From the NCBI GenBank assembly GCA_009739505.2, contig CM019174.2, positions 10,162,858-10,226,857 on the forward strand: a stretch of DNA of 64,000 nucleotides, given 5' to 3'. The notes beneath the pieces were generated by a model, which saw only the letters and a list, made by a program, of their open reading frames with translations, was not told where the DNA came from and made no database searches. Of the stretch, positions 55,701 through 64,000 are shown one piece after another (position 1 is the first letter of the stretch; the number at the start of each line of letters is the position of its first letter). Origin of the DNA: Apolygus lucorum. Its lineage: Eukaryota; Arthropoda; Insecta; Hemiptera; Miridae. A program made the position numbers and the translations under genes.

Positions 55701-56925
55701 AAAATCACCCAAAATTAACATTTAAACTGTGTATTGTTCCAGGTTCAGATCAGCTTGGTCTAAGGAACTGCTACCGGTGAAGAACTGCTCTAAAGTGAGA
55801 GCAGTAACCCCAAGGTTACCACAGGGTATCATCAAATTTACCATTCAAAAGGGCTCATAACTAGGGTTTTTTGCACACTTTTGCCGAATGAATTTCAACA
55901 AATTTAACTAGTTTTTCAAAATCAACCAAAATCTACATTTAAACTGTGGATCCTTCCAGGTTCAGATCAGCTTGGTCTAAGGAGCAGCTACCGGTGAAGA
56001 ACTGCTCCAAAGTGAGAGCAGTAACCCTAAGGTTACCACGAGGTATTAAAGTTGCCATTCAAAATAACTCTTAACTAGGGGTTTTTGCACATATTTTACA
56101 AAATGAATTTATAGATGTAAATTCCAACAAATTTAAAAAGTTTTTCAAAATCACCCAAAAAAACATTAAATGTTCAAACTGTCTTTCCGTTTCAGATCAG
56201 CTTGGTTTAAGGAACTGCTCCAAAGTGAGAGCAGTAACCACAAGGTCACTTTAGTCACATATTTGCAACATAAATTTATGGTAAAAATTTCATGAAATTA
56301 AAAATTTTTTCAAAACACTCCAAAATCAACATTAAATGTTCAAACTGTGAACCCTTCCAGATTCAGATCAGCTTGGTCTAAGGAATTGCTCCATCCAAAG
56401 TAAGAGCAGTAACCATAAGGTTACCACAAGCGTTTCATCAAAGTTGCCATTCGAAAGAACTCATAACTAGGGGTTTTTGCACATATTTTACAGAATGAAT
56501 TTATAGATGTAAATTCCAACAAATTTAAAAAGTTTTTCAATATCACCCAAAATCTACATTTAAACTGTGGATCCTTCCAGGTTCAGATCAGCTTGGTCTA
56601 AGGAGCTGCTACCGGCGAAGAACTGCTCCAAAGTGAGAGCAGTAACCCTAAGGTTACCACGAGGTATTAAAGTTGCCATTCAAAAGAACTCATAACTAGG
56701 GGTTTTTGCACACTTTTGCCGAATGAATTTATAGATATGAATTTCAACAAATTTGAAAAGTTTTTCAAAATCACCCAAAATCTACATTTAAACTGTGGAT
56801 CCTTTCAGGTTCAGATCAGCTTGGTCTAAGGAGCTGCTATCGGTGAAGAACTGCTCCTAAGTAAGAGCAGTAACCACAAGGTTACCACGGGATTTCGTCG
56901 AATTTGGAATGACGCAAAAATTATA
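52740..56925 (+). repeat. Satellite array 4: 229-bp monomer, about 1.24-kb higher-order block
   Basis: Units contain AAACTGTGGATCCTTCC, GGTTCAGATCAGCTTGGTCT, GAAGAACTGCTCCAAAGTGA, GAGCAGTAACCCTAAGGTTA, CCACGAGGTATTAAAGTTGC, AACTCATAACTAGGGG and CAACAAATTTAAAAAG. Spacing is exactly 229 bp over 53841, 54070, 54299, 54528 and 54757. A composite block starting with ACATTAAATGTTCAAACTGT returns after 1,237 bp (54926 and 56163). Outer units (52740-53800) are diverged, and a (TTTA)n/GC-rich insertion sits at about 53025-53240. Every unit keeps the dyad GTAACC-CTAA-GGTTAC or a close form. Confidence 0.95.
53025..53240. repeat. (TTTA)n and GC-rich insertion inside array 4
   Basis: (TTTA)n at about 53025-53047 is followed by unrelated sequence with a GC-rich block (GGCGGGCGGCCCCCCGCCCC) and a duplicated ATACCTACT...GGGAAATACCTACT phrase. 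It interrupts the regular units. Confidence 0.6.
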
Positions 56926-56975
56926 TATTTATTCGTGCAAATTTTGGATAAATTAAATTTGAAATGAAGACTTAC

Positions 56976-57799
56976 GGTCCAAGATTCTAGAGATAAAACT
57001 GCGGTTGTCTTCGGAGGCAGCGTCCCGATCGGTGGCTCGCTCGACGTCGCGGTTCTGAGACGTCGAGGCATTGGCGGGACGTCGAGCGGGCGACCAGCGG
57101 GGACGTCGGAGCGGAGGTGGGAGGCGATTTGGACGTCGAGGGCACCGGGTCGTCGTCGAGGCTCTTGAGGACCTCCGACTGCCAAACGATCTCCGAGCGG
57201 CCGAAGACGTCCGAGCTCCGGAAGGCGTCCATGTTCGACGGCGCCGACAACTTGTCGACGAACGCCAGCGCGTCGAGGGACAGATTTCGAACGGCCTCCT
57301 CGTCTTGGCGGCTCAGCGCGGCCGAGTGGATGGGGCACAAGATGCACGTGTGGCGCCCGGCGCGGTACAAACGTCCCAACGACACCACGAAATCTCGCGG
57401 CGAAATCTTCCTCGGCGACGCCTTCGACCGCCTCGTTTGCGGCGTCGCACCGCCCTTTTTCGCCGTCGCGTCACGTTCGTCCCAATCCACATTCCCGACG
57501 ATCTCGTCGACGAACGTGACTTCATCCAAAACCCTCGAAGTCGACAGCTCGAGCGAATACACCACTTCGGGCACAACTACTTCCGACGCCAAACCCTCCA
57601 AAAGCGCGCTCTCGGCGGCGCTCGCGTCGACGGGGCTCGAATCGCCTTCGTCCGGCGTGGCGTCTCCGGAAGTGGCGAAAGCGTTCGCGCGGCTCTCGTC
57701 GAGCGGATTTCGAGCCTCCTCCTCCGGGCTCACCGTCGACGAAGACGTCACCGCGTCTTCGCTCGACGACGTCTTCAACGAAACCTTCACTTTCTTCAT
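56976..57799 (-). CDS. Uncharacterised host protein, 5' coding exon
   Basis: This is the best host gene candidate. ATG at 57799 (context GAGGTATGA) opens 270 codons to a TAG at 56987, ten bases before a splice-donor string ACC|GTAAGT (exon end 56976). The N-terminus MKKVKVSLKTSSSEDAVTSS is followed by an acidic Ser/Glu-rich stretch to about residue 80, a hydrophobic segment SEVVVPEVVYSLELSTSRVL, a basic linker (about 115-135), and a compact region DFVVSLGRLYRAGRHTCILC, PIHSAALSRQDEEAVRNLSL with one C-x2-C-x2-H. A Ser/Pro/Thr-rich tail follows. From about 57065 a different frame (ASTSQNRDVERATDRDAASE, DNRSFISRILD) has better third-position GC and runs open into the donor, so one base has probably been gained or lost near 57060-57075. 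The sequence is CpG-rich, unlike all surroundings. No domain family is recognised; antisense open frames exist but show weaker features. Confidence 0.55.
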
Positions 57800-58200
57800 A
57801 CCTCGAAAAATCCGCCTCGAAAAATCACCTCAAAACCACTTTAAAATCACCTTTCAGCGTAAATCGCAACGTCAATCGCGTAGAATCGCTTCTGCAAACG
57901 TCCGGCGCCATTTTACAACGAAAACGCCACTTTCATCATCCCGGAATCAACCGAAAAAAAAATTCGACCCAAATCCGCCGTTTTTTATCTCGAAATTACG
58001 TAAGATCCCGATTCGACGTCCAAAAACCACTCGAAATCCGCGTTTTCGACTCGAAAACTCGAAATTTTCCGACCCTCGAAACGCACGTTGCGACGGGACG
58101 CCAAGAACTGGACGCTCTTCGTCCCCACCTTGTGGTAAAAGTTCAAAGAGAAAAACTCAAGTCGAACCTACTCGATCGTGGAAGTCTTATCTCGACGAGG
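57000..58200. promoter_or_regulatory. CpG-rich island around the host exon
   Basis: CpG and especially CGTCG words are dense from about 57000 to 58200, in contrast to the AT-rich window. It covers the exon and about 400 bp upstream of its ATG, where a promoter and 5' UTR would lie. No TATA box or initiator is assigned. Confidence 0.5.
57825..57911 (-). CDS. Possible upstream open reading frame (28 codons)
   Basis: On the minus strand, ATG at 57911 in a strong context (AAAATGGCGCC) opens 28 codons beginning MAPDVCRSDSTRLTLRF and ends at TGA 57825-57827, 25 bases before the main ATG at 57799. If the transcript starts upstream of 57911, this short frame would reduce initiation at the main start. 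Alternatively CTGAAAG|GTGATT inside it might be a splice donor and this ATG the start of another isoform. The evidence is context only. Confidence 0.25.
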   Translation of the reverse strand: MAPDVCRSDSTRLTLRFTLKGDFKVVLR

Positions 58201-58310
58201 GGAGATCAAAGAGCTCATTTTTTCATTATTATTTCTTTTTTTTTTCGTCGTTATTTAAGGAACGAGCCGATAAGGAGACGAGAAAACGTGTGAAGACAAT
58301 CAAATATTAA

Positions 58311-58689
58311 TCGGGGTTTGACGATAATTTTGGGTTTTTTTTGGGGGGTTCAGTGCGGGTTATCGGAGAAGAAAGTCGAGATTCCGAGGCGAGAGAATTT
58401 TCAGGGAGAAAAGAGGTTGGAAAAAATCAGAAAATATTCGAATTTGGGGGTCAAAAAGGGGAAAAATGGTTTGAACTGTTAACCCATTTACGCCGAGAAT
58501 TATAAATTTTGAGATATAATATAAATTTACCTCAAAACAATGTTACAGAACCTCAAATAAGCTAGGAAAAATATTAGTTTAAATTTTGCACACATACGAG
58601 GGGCGTAACTCAAATTAGTTTTTTGAGAAATTTTCAGAAGCACAATTTTTATAAAACAATATTTTGTTCGAAAATGAATTTTGAGATTT
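58311..58689. other. Non-genic region
   Basis: Sequence between the CpG-rich block and the first R1 fragment. Nothing supported. Confidence 0.4.
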
Positions 58690-58990
58690 TAAAACGCCGT
58701 AACTCAAAAAATGTCGATATAAAGGTATTGTGTTTCCTTCAATTTAAGATTCTATAGAATTTTTAGAGACCTCGCGGAGCCCTGTAGGACAAACCGTTCG
58801 CTCACTACGAGAATTTAAGGGTTTATATTGAAATATATATATATAAATCAAAACACGAGTGTGAATCGCAAAAGAGGCCTAATCTCCGTCCAAATTATTC
58901 CTGACCGAAATACGATCGGATGGTTGATGGCTTTGCAGACGAGTGATCTATACAGAAAAATAATAAACCATTTTGGAATAATTTGCAGCA
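58690..58990 (-). repeat. R1 fragment, minus orientation
   Basis: It carries AACTCAAAAAATGTCGATAT, GAATTTTTAGAGACCTCGCG, AGGACAAACCGTTCGCTC, ACACGAGTGTGAATCGCAAA, and then ACGAGTGATCTATACAGAAA, in inverted R1 order. The coding-like frames across it on both strands are shared with other R1 copies. Confidence 0.8.
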
Positions 58991-59160
58991 TATCTAATGA
59001 CGATAAAACACTCAGGTTCAATATTTTCTTAAAGATTCTACTTACGACTTCGGACTCATTTTCAAAATTCGGGCAACAGAGAAACATCTTCCGATGGGTA
59101 CTCGTAGGTACATACCTGAAACAAAAAAAATTAAATTTGAAAAATTTCAAAATGATAAGA
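58991..59160. other. Spacer between R1 copies
   Basis: AT-rich sequence between the 58.7-kb and 59.2-kb R1 copies, with no feature supported. Confidence 0.4.
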
Positions 59161-59164
59161 AACA

Positions 59165-59790
59165 AAAAGTACAATTTTGGTTTATTATTTTCAATAATGA
59201 ACCTTAGGAATCGACCAAGAAAAAAAAATTTTAACACCCCCTCAAAATTTGATGGTTTACGTTTCAAGGTACGTAGAATCCAAAAATCGAATAAAAATTT
59301 GGCCACTCTTGCCACTTAGCATTGACCGATTTTGATGAAATTTGGTATGTAGGCTCCATTTGGGGTCTAGTTGTGCCCCGAAGTTTTTGATTGATGTAGG
59401 TCACTTCTCCGGGTTCCAAAATCAATTTTGAAATTTTGAAAACGTCCTAACTCAAGAAATTTTGATATAAAGGTATTGTTTTTCCGTCAATTTAAGATTC
59501 TATAGAATTTTTAGAATTTTTTGATACCACGCGGAGCTCTGTAGGACAAACCGTTCGCTCCCTACGAAAATTTAAGGGTTTATTGAAATATATACATATA
59601 TAAATCAAAACACGAGTGTGAATCGCAAAAGAGGCCTAATCTCCGTTCAAATTAGAGCTGACCGAAATGCGATCGATGGTTGGTAATTTTTATTTTTTTT
59701 TCCCCCTTCATATTGGATGGTTGGTGATTTTGTAGACGAGTGATCTGTATAGAAAAATAATAAACCATTGTGTAATAATTTGCAGCGTTT
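59165..59790 (-). repeat. Full-length R1 copy, minus orientation
   Basis: From TTTGGTTTATTATTTTCAAT through GGTTTACGTTTCAAGGTACG, ATTTTGATGAAATTTGGTAT, AGGCTCCATTTGGGGTCTAG, AGGACAAACCGTTCGCTCCC, ACACGAGTGTGAATCGCAAA to GACCGAAATGCGATCGATGG and the TAATAATTTGCAGCG phrase. It aligns to 63165-63683 inverted over its whole length and helps define R1 as about 520 bp plus an accompanying 100-bp module. Confidence 0.85.
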
Positions 59791-60203
59791 TTTTTTCAAG
59801 TCACATGCAAACGCTGAGGCGTTGTCCTCAGCATACCCAAACATATTCTTAGGGTGGTTATTGCTGGTTACATCAGAGAGTAATTTTGAACGTTTCTGAA
59901 GTAATAAATTGAAAATTCGTTCATTCATCAAGTCGCACGAATCGGATTTTTAAGCTTATACGGCCGAATTTCGCGTATTCCAGTGACGAACACTCGAATA
60001 AACCCGTTACATTAATGACTCACACTCTCGAAGGCCACCAAATGGGTTTTTAAATGCAGGATGGAAGCCAATTCTTGGGAGAGAACTGTTTTCTAAAAGT
60101 GGACCGCAGTAGAACTGTTCGTGAGAGCACTTTCTGAACGACATCCGTTTCAAGTTGGACAGGATCGACATGAAAGAGCACGCAAATACTGCGTGAAAAC
60201 ATT
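59791..60203. other. Non-genic region
   Basis: No gene supported. It ends where the TTAACCCTAATCAGACCATG terminus begins. Confidence 0.4.
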
Positions 60204-60233
60204 CTTAACCCTAATCAGACCATGGTGTCACAA
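60204..60233 (+). repeat. One terminus of the TTAACCCTAATTG element family
   Basis: TTAACCCTAATCAGACCATG followed by GTGTCACAAG matches the ends of 29495-30192 and 31177-31513. It stops at the retrotransposon poly(A) tail, so the retrotransposon apparently landed in, or deleted the rest of, such an element. Confidence 0.7.

Positions 60234-60262
<29 letters not shown>
60234..60262 (-). other. Poly(A) tail of the retrotransposon
   Basis: About 29 uninterrupted T on the plus strand, directly beside the element's 3' UTR. Length and purity suggest a fairly recent insertion. Confidence 0.9.
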
Positions 60263-60267
<5 letters not shown>

Positions 60268-60567
60268 TGCATTTATTGAGACAATAATTATTTACAAAAT
60301 ATTATAGCGTAATATTCAAAAATGCTTCAGTTCCCAATAAGTAAATACTTGTGCCGGGAACTGGAGCTGCACCGAACCAGTTTAACATCATCACGTTTAG
60401 ATTTTTCTGTCCTCGCCTAAACTTACGGTTTAGTCTATACAATTGTTACGAATCTTACTTAATTTAATTACTTCAACTTAATTTTTAACATGTTCCAATT
60501 TTTTATTTTAAATTTTAAAATGATGCACAAAGTTCACACTTAAGACATATATCGACCGTTTCCCAAA

Positions 60568-61104
60568 CTACAACACTGCCCATTTATCTCTACTTCTCTT
60601 TCTAAAGTACTCTTTTATTTTTTGTTTAAATTTTGCAAGTGGAAGACCAGCAGTAACAAATCCAGGCAGTTTGTTGAAAAGCCCAACTCCGTTACAGAGA
60701 TAGAGTCTCTGCGCAGCTGCAGTTTTAACTTTTAATGCCCTCAGGGTGATCTTATCTGCGCTCCTCGTGCCCAACTCTACCCTCTCAATCTTACCCTCTA
60801 AATACTTTTTATAAGTATAAACCAATGTAGTCTTCTCTGTCAGTTCAGATAAACGTAACACCGCAAATTCATCGAATAATTTATCTGTAGGGTACCTAAT
60901 TGGTTTCCTCAACAGGATTTTTATCAAAGATTTCTGGACTATAAAAAGGGGCTGGAGTTTTGTTTTATGGGTCGAACCCCAAGCCGGAATCGCATATATC
61001 AGAAGTGCCTGTACCATAGCATGATAGAAATTTTTCTTAATATTCATAGTCATAAAATTTCTCACTTCACGACACAATGGGATCAATTTCCTAAGTTTTT
61101 TTTT
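60568..61104 (-). pseudogene. Retrotransposon ORF2, C-terminal part in the -1 frame
   Basis: From the A9 run at 61096-61104 the -1 frame continues KKLRKLIPLCREVRNFMTMN, IKKNFYHAMVQALLIYAIPA, WGSTHKTKLQPLFIVQKSLI, and ends KRSRDKWAVL before the stop at 60568. 'Y.A.V...L.YAI..WG' and 'LQ..QK.LIK.LL.KP' are the typical thumb/C-terminal blocks that follow YLGV...W..H in LINE reverse transcriptases, so this belongs to the same protein as the upstream frame. The frame change lies in A AAA AAC; either one A was lost from the run or ribosomes shift there. The open region extends slightly upstream of the junction. Confidence 0.85.
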
Positions 61105-62924
61105 GTCAATTCCACTATGTGAGCCTCCCATCCGAGGCACTGATCTATCTTCACCCCCAGGTATTTCACCTCCTGCACCTGTTTGATAACAGGACAGGAG
61201 CAGTCACCCGGACACGAAGCTGAAGTATGGCAAATTATTTGACCGAGGTCTGGGATCGATGCGGGCCTGAATGAGAAGGCCATGAAGTTTGTTTTGTTAA
61301 GGTTTAGTTTCAGATTTTTGATTTTCAACCACTGATTAACTTGAGTGAGATTTTTTTCAGTTTTAAATTTAACTTCCTCCCACGAATTACCAGTCACTAT
61401 CATGGCTGTGTCATCGGCGAAACCTATTATTTTTCCATCAATATCTCTTGTAAATATACCATTACTATAAATTATGTAGTACAGAGGTGACAAGACAGTA
61501 CCTTGAGGCACCGAAAATTGAAATGAACTTGGGTCACTCAAACAATCACCAATCCCGACCTTCTGCTGCCTGTCCGCTAAATAGCTTCTAGTCCATCGGA
61601 TAAAGTTTGGATTGAAATTCATTGAAATCATAGTTTCTATAAGACTGGAATGTGGAATGGTGTCAAAAGCTTTGGTCATATCTTTATATACCACTAGTAC
61701 TTTTTTCCCTTCGTCCAAGGCCAGTGAAATGCTCTCTACCATCCATAATACTGCATCTAAGGTACTTTTTCCGGGCTGAAAACCAAATTGGCATTCATTT
61801 ATTAAGAGGTGATTTTTCAAATATTCAACCAAATACAGTTTTACTGCCTTCTCTATTATTTTGGCAACATTTGATAAGAGAGAAATAGGTCTGTAGTTAT
61901 TGACCATTTGAGGGTCGCCAGACTTGTAGAGAGGGACTATTACAGCAGTTTTGTAGATTTGTGGGAATTTAGAAGTCGCGCAACTTGTGTTTATCAAGTG
62001 GGTTAAGGGTTTGATAATGAAATCCTTGACTTTTTTTATCGTCTCGACAGATATATTATCGAAACCCGGGCTTGACCCTCCTCTTAATCCTGAGATTATT
62101 TTTTCAACCATTCCTTCAGTTACCATCCAAAAGGGAAAAGAAGGGTCACCAGTTGGTATAACCGGGTTTTCATTTATTACAGATTTATCTGCCAGTCTTG
62201 AGCCAATTGTTGCAAAATGATTATTAAATATGTTTGTGATTTCTTTCCCCTCCCTATCCATCGCAAGAATTTGACCCTCTGTTTGTATACCGTTTATTTC
62301 TGTACCTTTTCTTCCCCTACCTGTCGCTTCATTTATGACTTTCCAAGTTGCTCGAACATTATTTCCTGCCTCTTTCAATTTCCAAGAATAGTAAGAGTCT
62401 TTGGTTATTCGGATTAAATCTACCAGCTTATTCTTATATTTCCTATATCTCTCCCTCAAAGTGACGTTGAACGGTGATTTTCCAAGCTTTCTATACAACT
62501 CTTCTTTTTTTCTTATGCTTTTCATGAGTCCCTGCGTAATCCAGGGCTTCAGTGGCACTAACTTCTTTGGGACAATAACCGTCCTTGAACAGGAAACAAT
62601 GTGTCTTAACAATGTTTCGTGGAAACCTATTGCCGCCTCATCAATACCCTGTGCCCCATAAACCCTCTCCCAGTTTTCTTTTTCTAGTTCCTCCTTTAAT
62701 TTTCCATATTCAATTTTAGTTTTCTTATAATTTTTATACAAATTAGGCAATACATATTTAGTCTTACTTTTCAAACACACAATGCTGGTGAAATGATCTG
62801 TAATGGATGTTTTCCATACTATACCTAGAGTATTCTTAATATCATAATAGTTTTTCCGAAGTGAAACCGAATTTCGAAGATTTTGGTTTATTATTTTCAA
62901 TAATGAACCTTTGGAATCGACCAA
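61083..62924 (-). pseudogene. Retrotransposon ORF2: endonuclease tail and reverse transcriptase
   Basis: The 613-codon frame is read on the minus strand; its first about 16 codons derive from adjacent R1 sequence, so ATG at 62924 is not the element's own start. Residues 36-50 (KTSITDHFTSIV) match the final D-H motif of the APE-type endonuclease, whose other parts are missing. RT motifs: SSPGFDN (about 284-290), YRPISLLSN (344-352), motif A VVYKDMTKAFD with catalytic Asp415, motif B FSVPQGTVLSP (470-480), motif C GFADD with Asp504-Asp505, then LKLNLNKT and YLGVKIDQCLGW. A Cys/His cluster (CHTSASCPGDCSCP, 565-578) sits before YLGV. The polymerase catalytic residues are intact. The frame closes with TGA at 61083 after a homopolymer A run and resumes in the next frame. 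Likely Jockey/CR1-group; the clade is uncertain. Confidence 0.9.
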
Positions 62925-63160
62925 GAAAAAAAAAATGTTAACACCCCCTCAAAATTTGATGGTTTACGTTTCAAGGTACGTAGAATCCAAAAATCGAATA
63001 AAAACGCTGCAAATTATTACACAACGGTTCATTATTTTTATATAGATCACTCGTCTACAAAATCACCAACCATCCAATTTGAAAAAAAAAAATAAAATAA
63101 AATAAGATTAAAAAAAAATATATTTTTTTTTTTATTAAAAAAAAAAAACGAAATCACCAA
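62878..63160. repeat. R1 end fragment and accompanying module
   Basis: 62878-63002 is the R1 end in minus orientation (TTTGGTTTATTATTTTCAAT ... CGTTTCAAGGTACGTAGAAT, CGAATAAAA). It is followed by ACGCTGCAAATTATTACACA and AGATCACTCGTCTACAAAAT, then an A/T-homopolymer-rich stretch (63080-63150). Confidence 0.8.
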
Positions 63161-63164
63161 CCAT

Positions 63165-64000
63165 CGATCGCATTTTGGTCAGCTAGAATTTGAACGGAGA
63201 TTAGGCCTCTTTTGCGATTCACACTCGTGTTTTGATTTATATATATATATTTCAATATAAACCCTTAAATTTTCGTGGGGAGCGAACGGTTTGTCCTACA
63301 GAGCTCCGCGTGGTCTCAAAAAATTCTAAAAATTCCATAGAATCTTAAATTGAAGGAAAAACAATACCTTTATATCGAAATTTTCTGAGTTAGGGCGTTT
63401 TCAAAATTTCAAAATTGATTTTGGAACCCTTAGGAGTGACCTACCTCAACCAAAAGCTTCGGGGCACAACTAGACCCCAAATGGAGCCTACATACCAAAT
63501 TTCATCAAAATCGGTCAATACTAAGTGGCAAAAGTGCCGCGTACGGCGGACGGACGGCCAAATTTTTATTCGATTTTTGGATTCTACGTACCTTGAAACG
63601 TAAACCATCAAATTTTGAGGGGGTGTTAAAATTTTTTTTTTCTTGGTCGATTCCAAAGGTTCATTATTGAAAATAACAAACCAAAATTTGGCCGTCCGTC
63701 CGCCTTCCTCCGTACGCGGCACTATTGCCACTTAGCATTGACCGATTTTGATGAAATTTGGTATGTAGGCTCCATTTGGGGTCTAGTTGTGCCCCGAAGC
63801 TTTTGGTTGATGTAGGTCACTTCTAAAGGTTCCAAAATCAATTTTGAAATTTTGAAAACACCCTAACTCAAGAAATTTTGATATAAAGGTATTGTTTTTC
63901 CTTCAATTTAAGATTCTATAGAATTTTTAGAATTTTTTGAGACCACGCGGAGCTCTGTAGGACAAACCGTTCGCTCCCCACGAAAATTTAAGGGTTTATA
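63165..64000. repeat. Two R1 copies in inverted tandem, running off the window
   Basis: 63165-63683 is a full plus-orientation R1 (GATCGCATTTTGGTCAGCTA to GAAAATAACAAACC). 63684-64000 is a minus-orientation copy beginning with the GCCGTCCGTCCGCC part. They share GCCGCGTACGG, CGGGGCACAACTAGACCCC and GGACAAACCGTTCGCTCCCC and form a large fold-back of more than 300-bp arms whose right end is beyond the window. Confidence 0.9.

Larger units (their letters stand above)
60234..62877 (-). mobile_element. 5'-truncated non-LTR retrotransposon with poly(A) tail
   Basis: A run of about 29 T at 60234-60262 is the poly(A) tail of a minus-strand copy, with AATAAA (minus strand) about 12 bases before it. 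A 3' UTR of about 300 bp (60263-60567) and reverse transcriptase coding sequence up to about 62877 follow. The 5' end is cut within the endonuclease domain and abuts an R1 copy. No target duplication is seen. Truncation plus tail is the typical outcome of target-primed reverse transcription. Confidence 0.92.

Noticed and set aside
58828..59319. Overlapping 155-163-codon frames on both strands at 58.8-59.3 kb
   Set aside because: They span two R1 pieces and the spacer between them; no domain and shared sequence with non-coding copies.
1..64000. rRNA genes, endogenous viruses, LTR retrotransposons or toxin genes
   Set aside because: No gag/protease/integrase motifs, no paired long terminal repeats, no viral structural or replication protein signatures, and no rRNA-like sequence were recognised.

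Overview
This window looks like repeat-rich, gene-poor chromatin from an arthropod, most likely an insect. The reasons are low GC, non-LTR retrotransposons with poly(A) tails, hAT and Tc1/mariner-like remnants, many nested inverted-repeat elements and four separate tandem-repeat arrays. Frequent GTAGGTAC-type words hint at a hemipteran such as a mealybug, scale insect or whitefly, but this is a weak inference. Nothing prokaryotic is present: no operons, rRNA or CRISPR.

Layout. 1-3 kb: no gene seen, only scraps of repeats. 3.06-5.85 kb: a decayed non-LTR reverse transcriptase tail and 3' UTR, split by a 1,974-bp DNA transposon (3572-5545). 5.96-6.20 kb: a near-perfect 107-bp-arm hairpin. 7.1-7.6 kb: a 171-bp tandem repeat and a (CA)n tract, then a short open frame broken by one stop. 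8.1-10.7 kb: two terminal-inverted-repeat elements. 11.3-15.1 kb: an exon-like block facing satellite array 1 (190/178-bp monomers, 368-bp higher-order unit). 15-36 kb: a mosaic of transposon remnants, including a mariner foldback, a hAT C-terminus, several MITE-like elements and copies of a common dispersed repeat called R1 here. 35.8-36.6 kb: a second TATCGTCG-ended element. 37-40.7 kb: tandem duplications and satellite array 2 (about 158 bp, 315-bp dimer). 41.4-42.6 kb: a compound inverted-repeat element. 44.2-50.7 kb: satellite array 3, about 46 nearly identical 138-142-bp units. 51-52.4 kb: G- or C-rich short repeats. 52.7-56.9 kb: satellite array 4 (229-bp monomer). 57-58.3 kb: a CpG-rich block holding the only plausible host protein exon, on the minus strand. 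58.5-64 kb: R1 copies and a 5'-truncated non-LTR retrotransposon on the minus strand with intact polymerase motifs and a poly(A) tail.

The most interesting pattern is a set of DNA elements whose ends and interiors carry many copies of one element-specific short word: ATGGCGTATCTCA at 3572-5545, CACTAAGTC at 35836-36569, CCAATTACTAACAC at 9064-10717, GGTGTCAC at 29495-30192 and 31177-31513, and ACATCGATGTT at 8087-8847. The first two also share the terminus TATCGTCG, so they look like two families of one transposon lineage that I cannot place in a named superfamily. The 3572-5545 copy keeps intron-bearing coding remnants.

Other points worth checking: an A AAA AAC slippery heptamer exactly where the retrotransposon reading frame shifts; an apparent one-base frameshift near the end of the host exon; array 4 lying where the first intron of that gene would be; and an exon-like block sharing its core with satellite array 1 in inverted orientation. 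All identifications are by eye from the sequence; no database search was possible.
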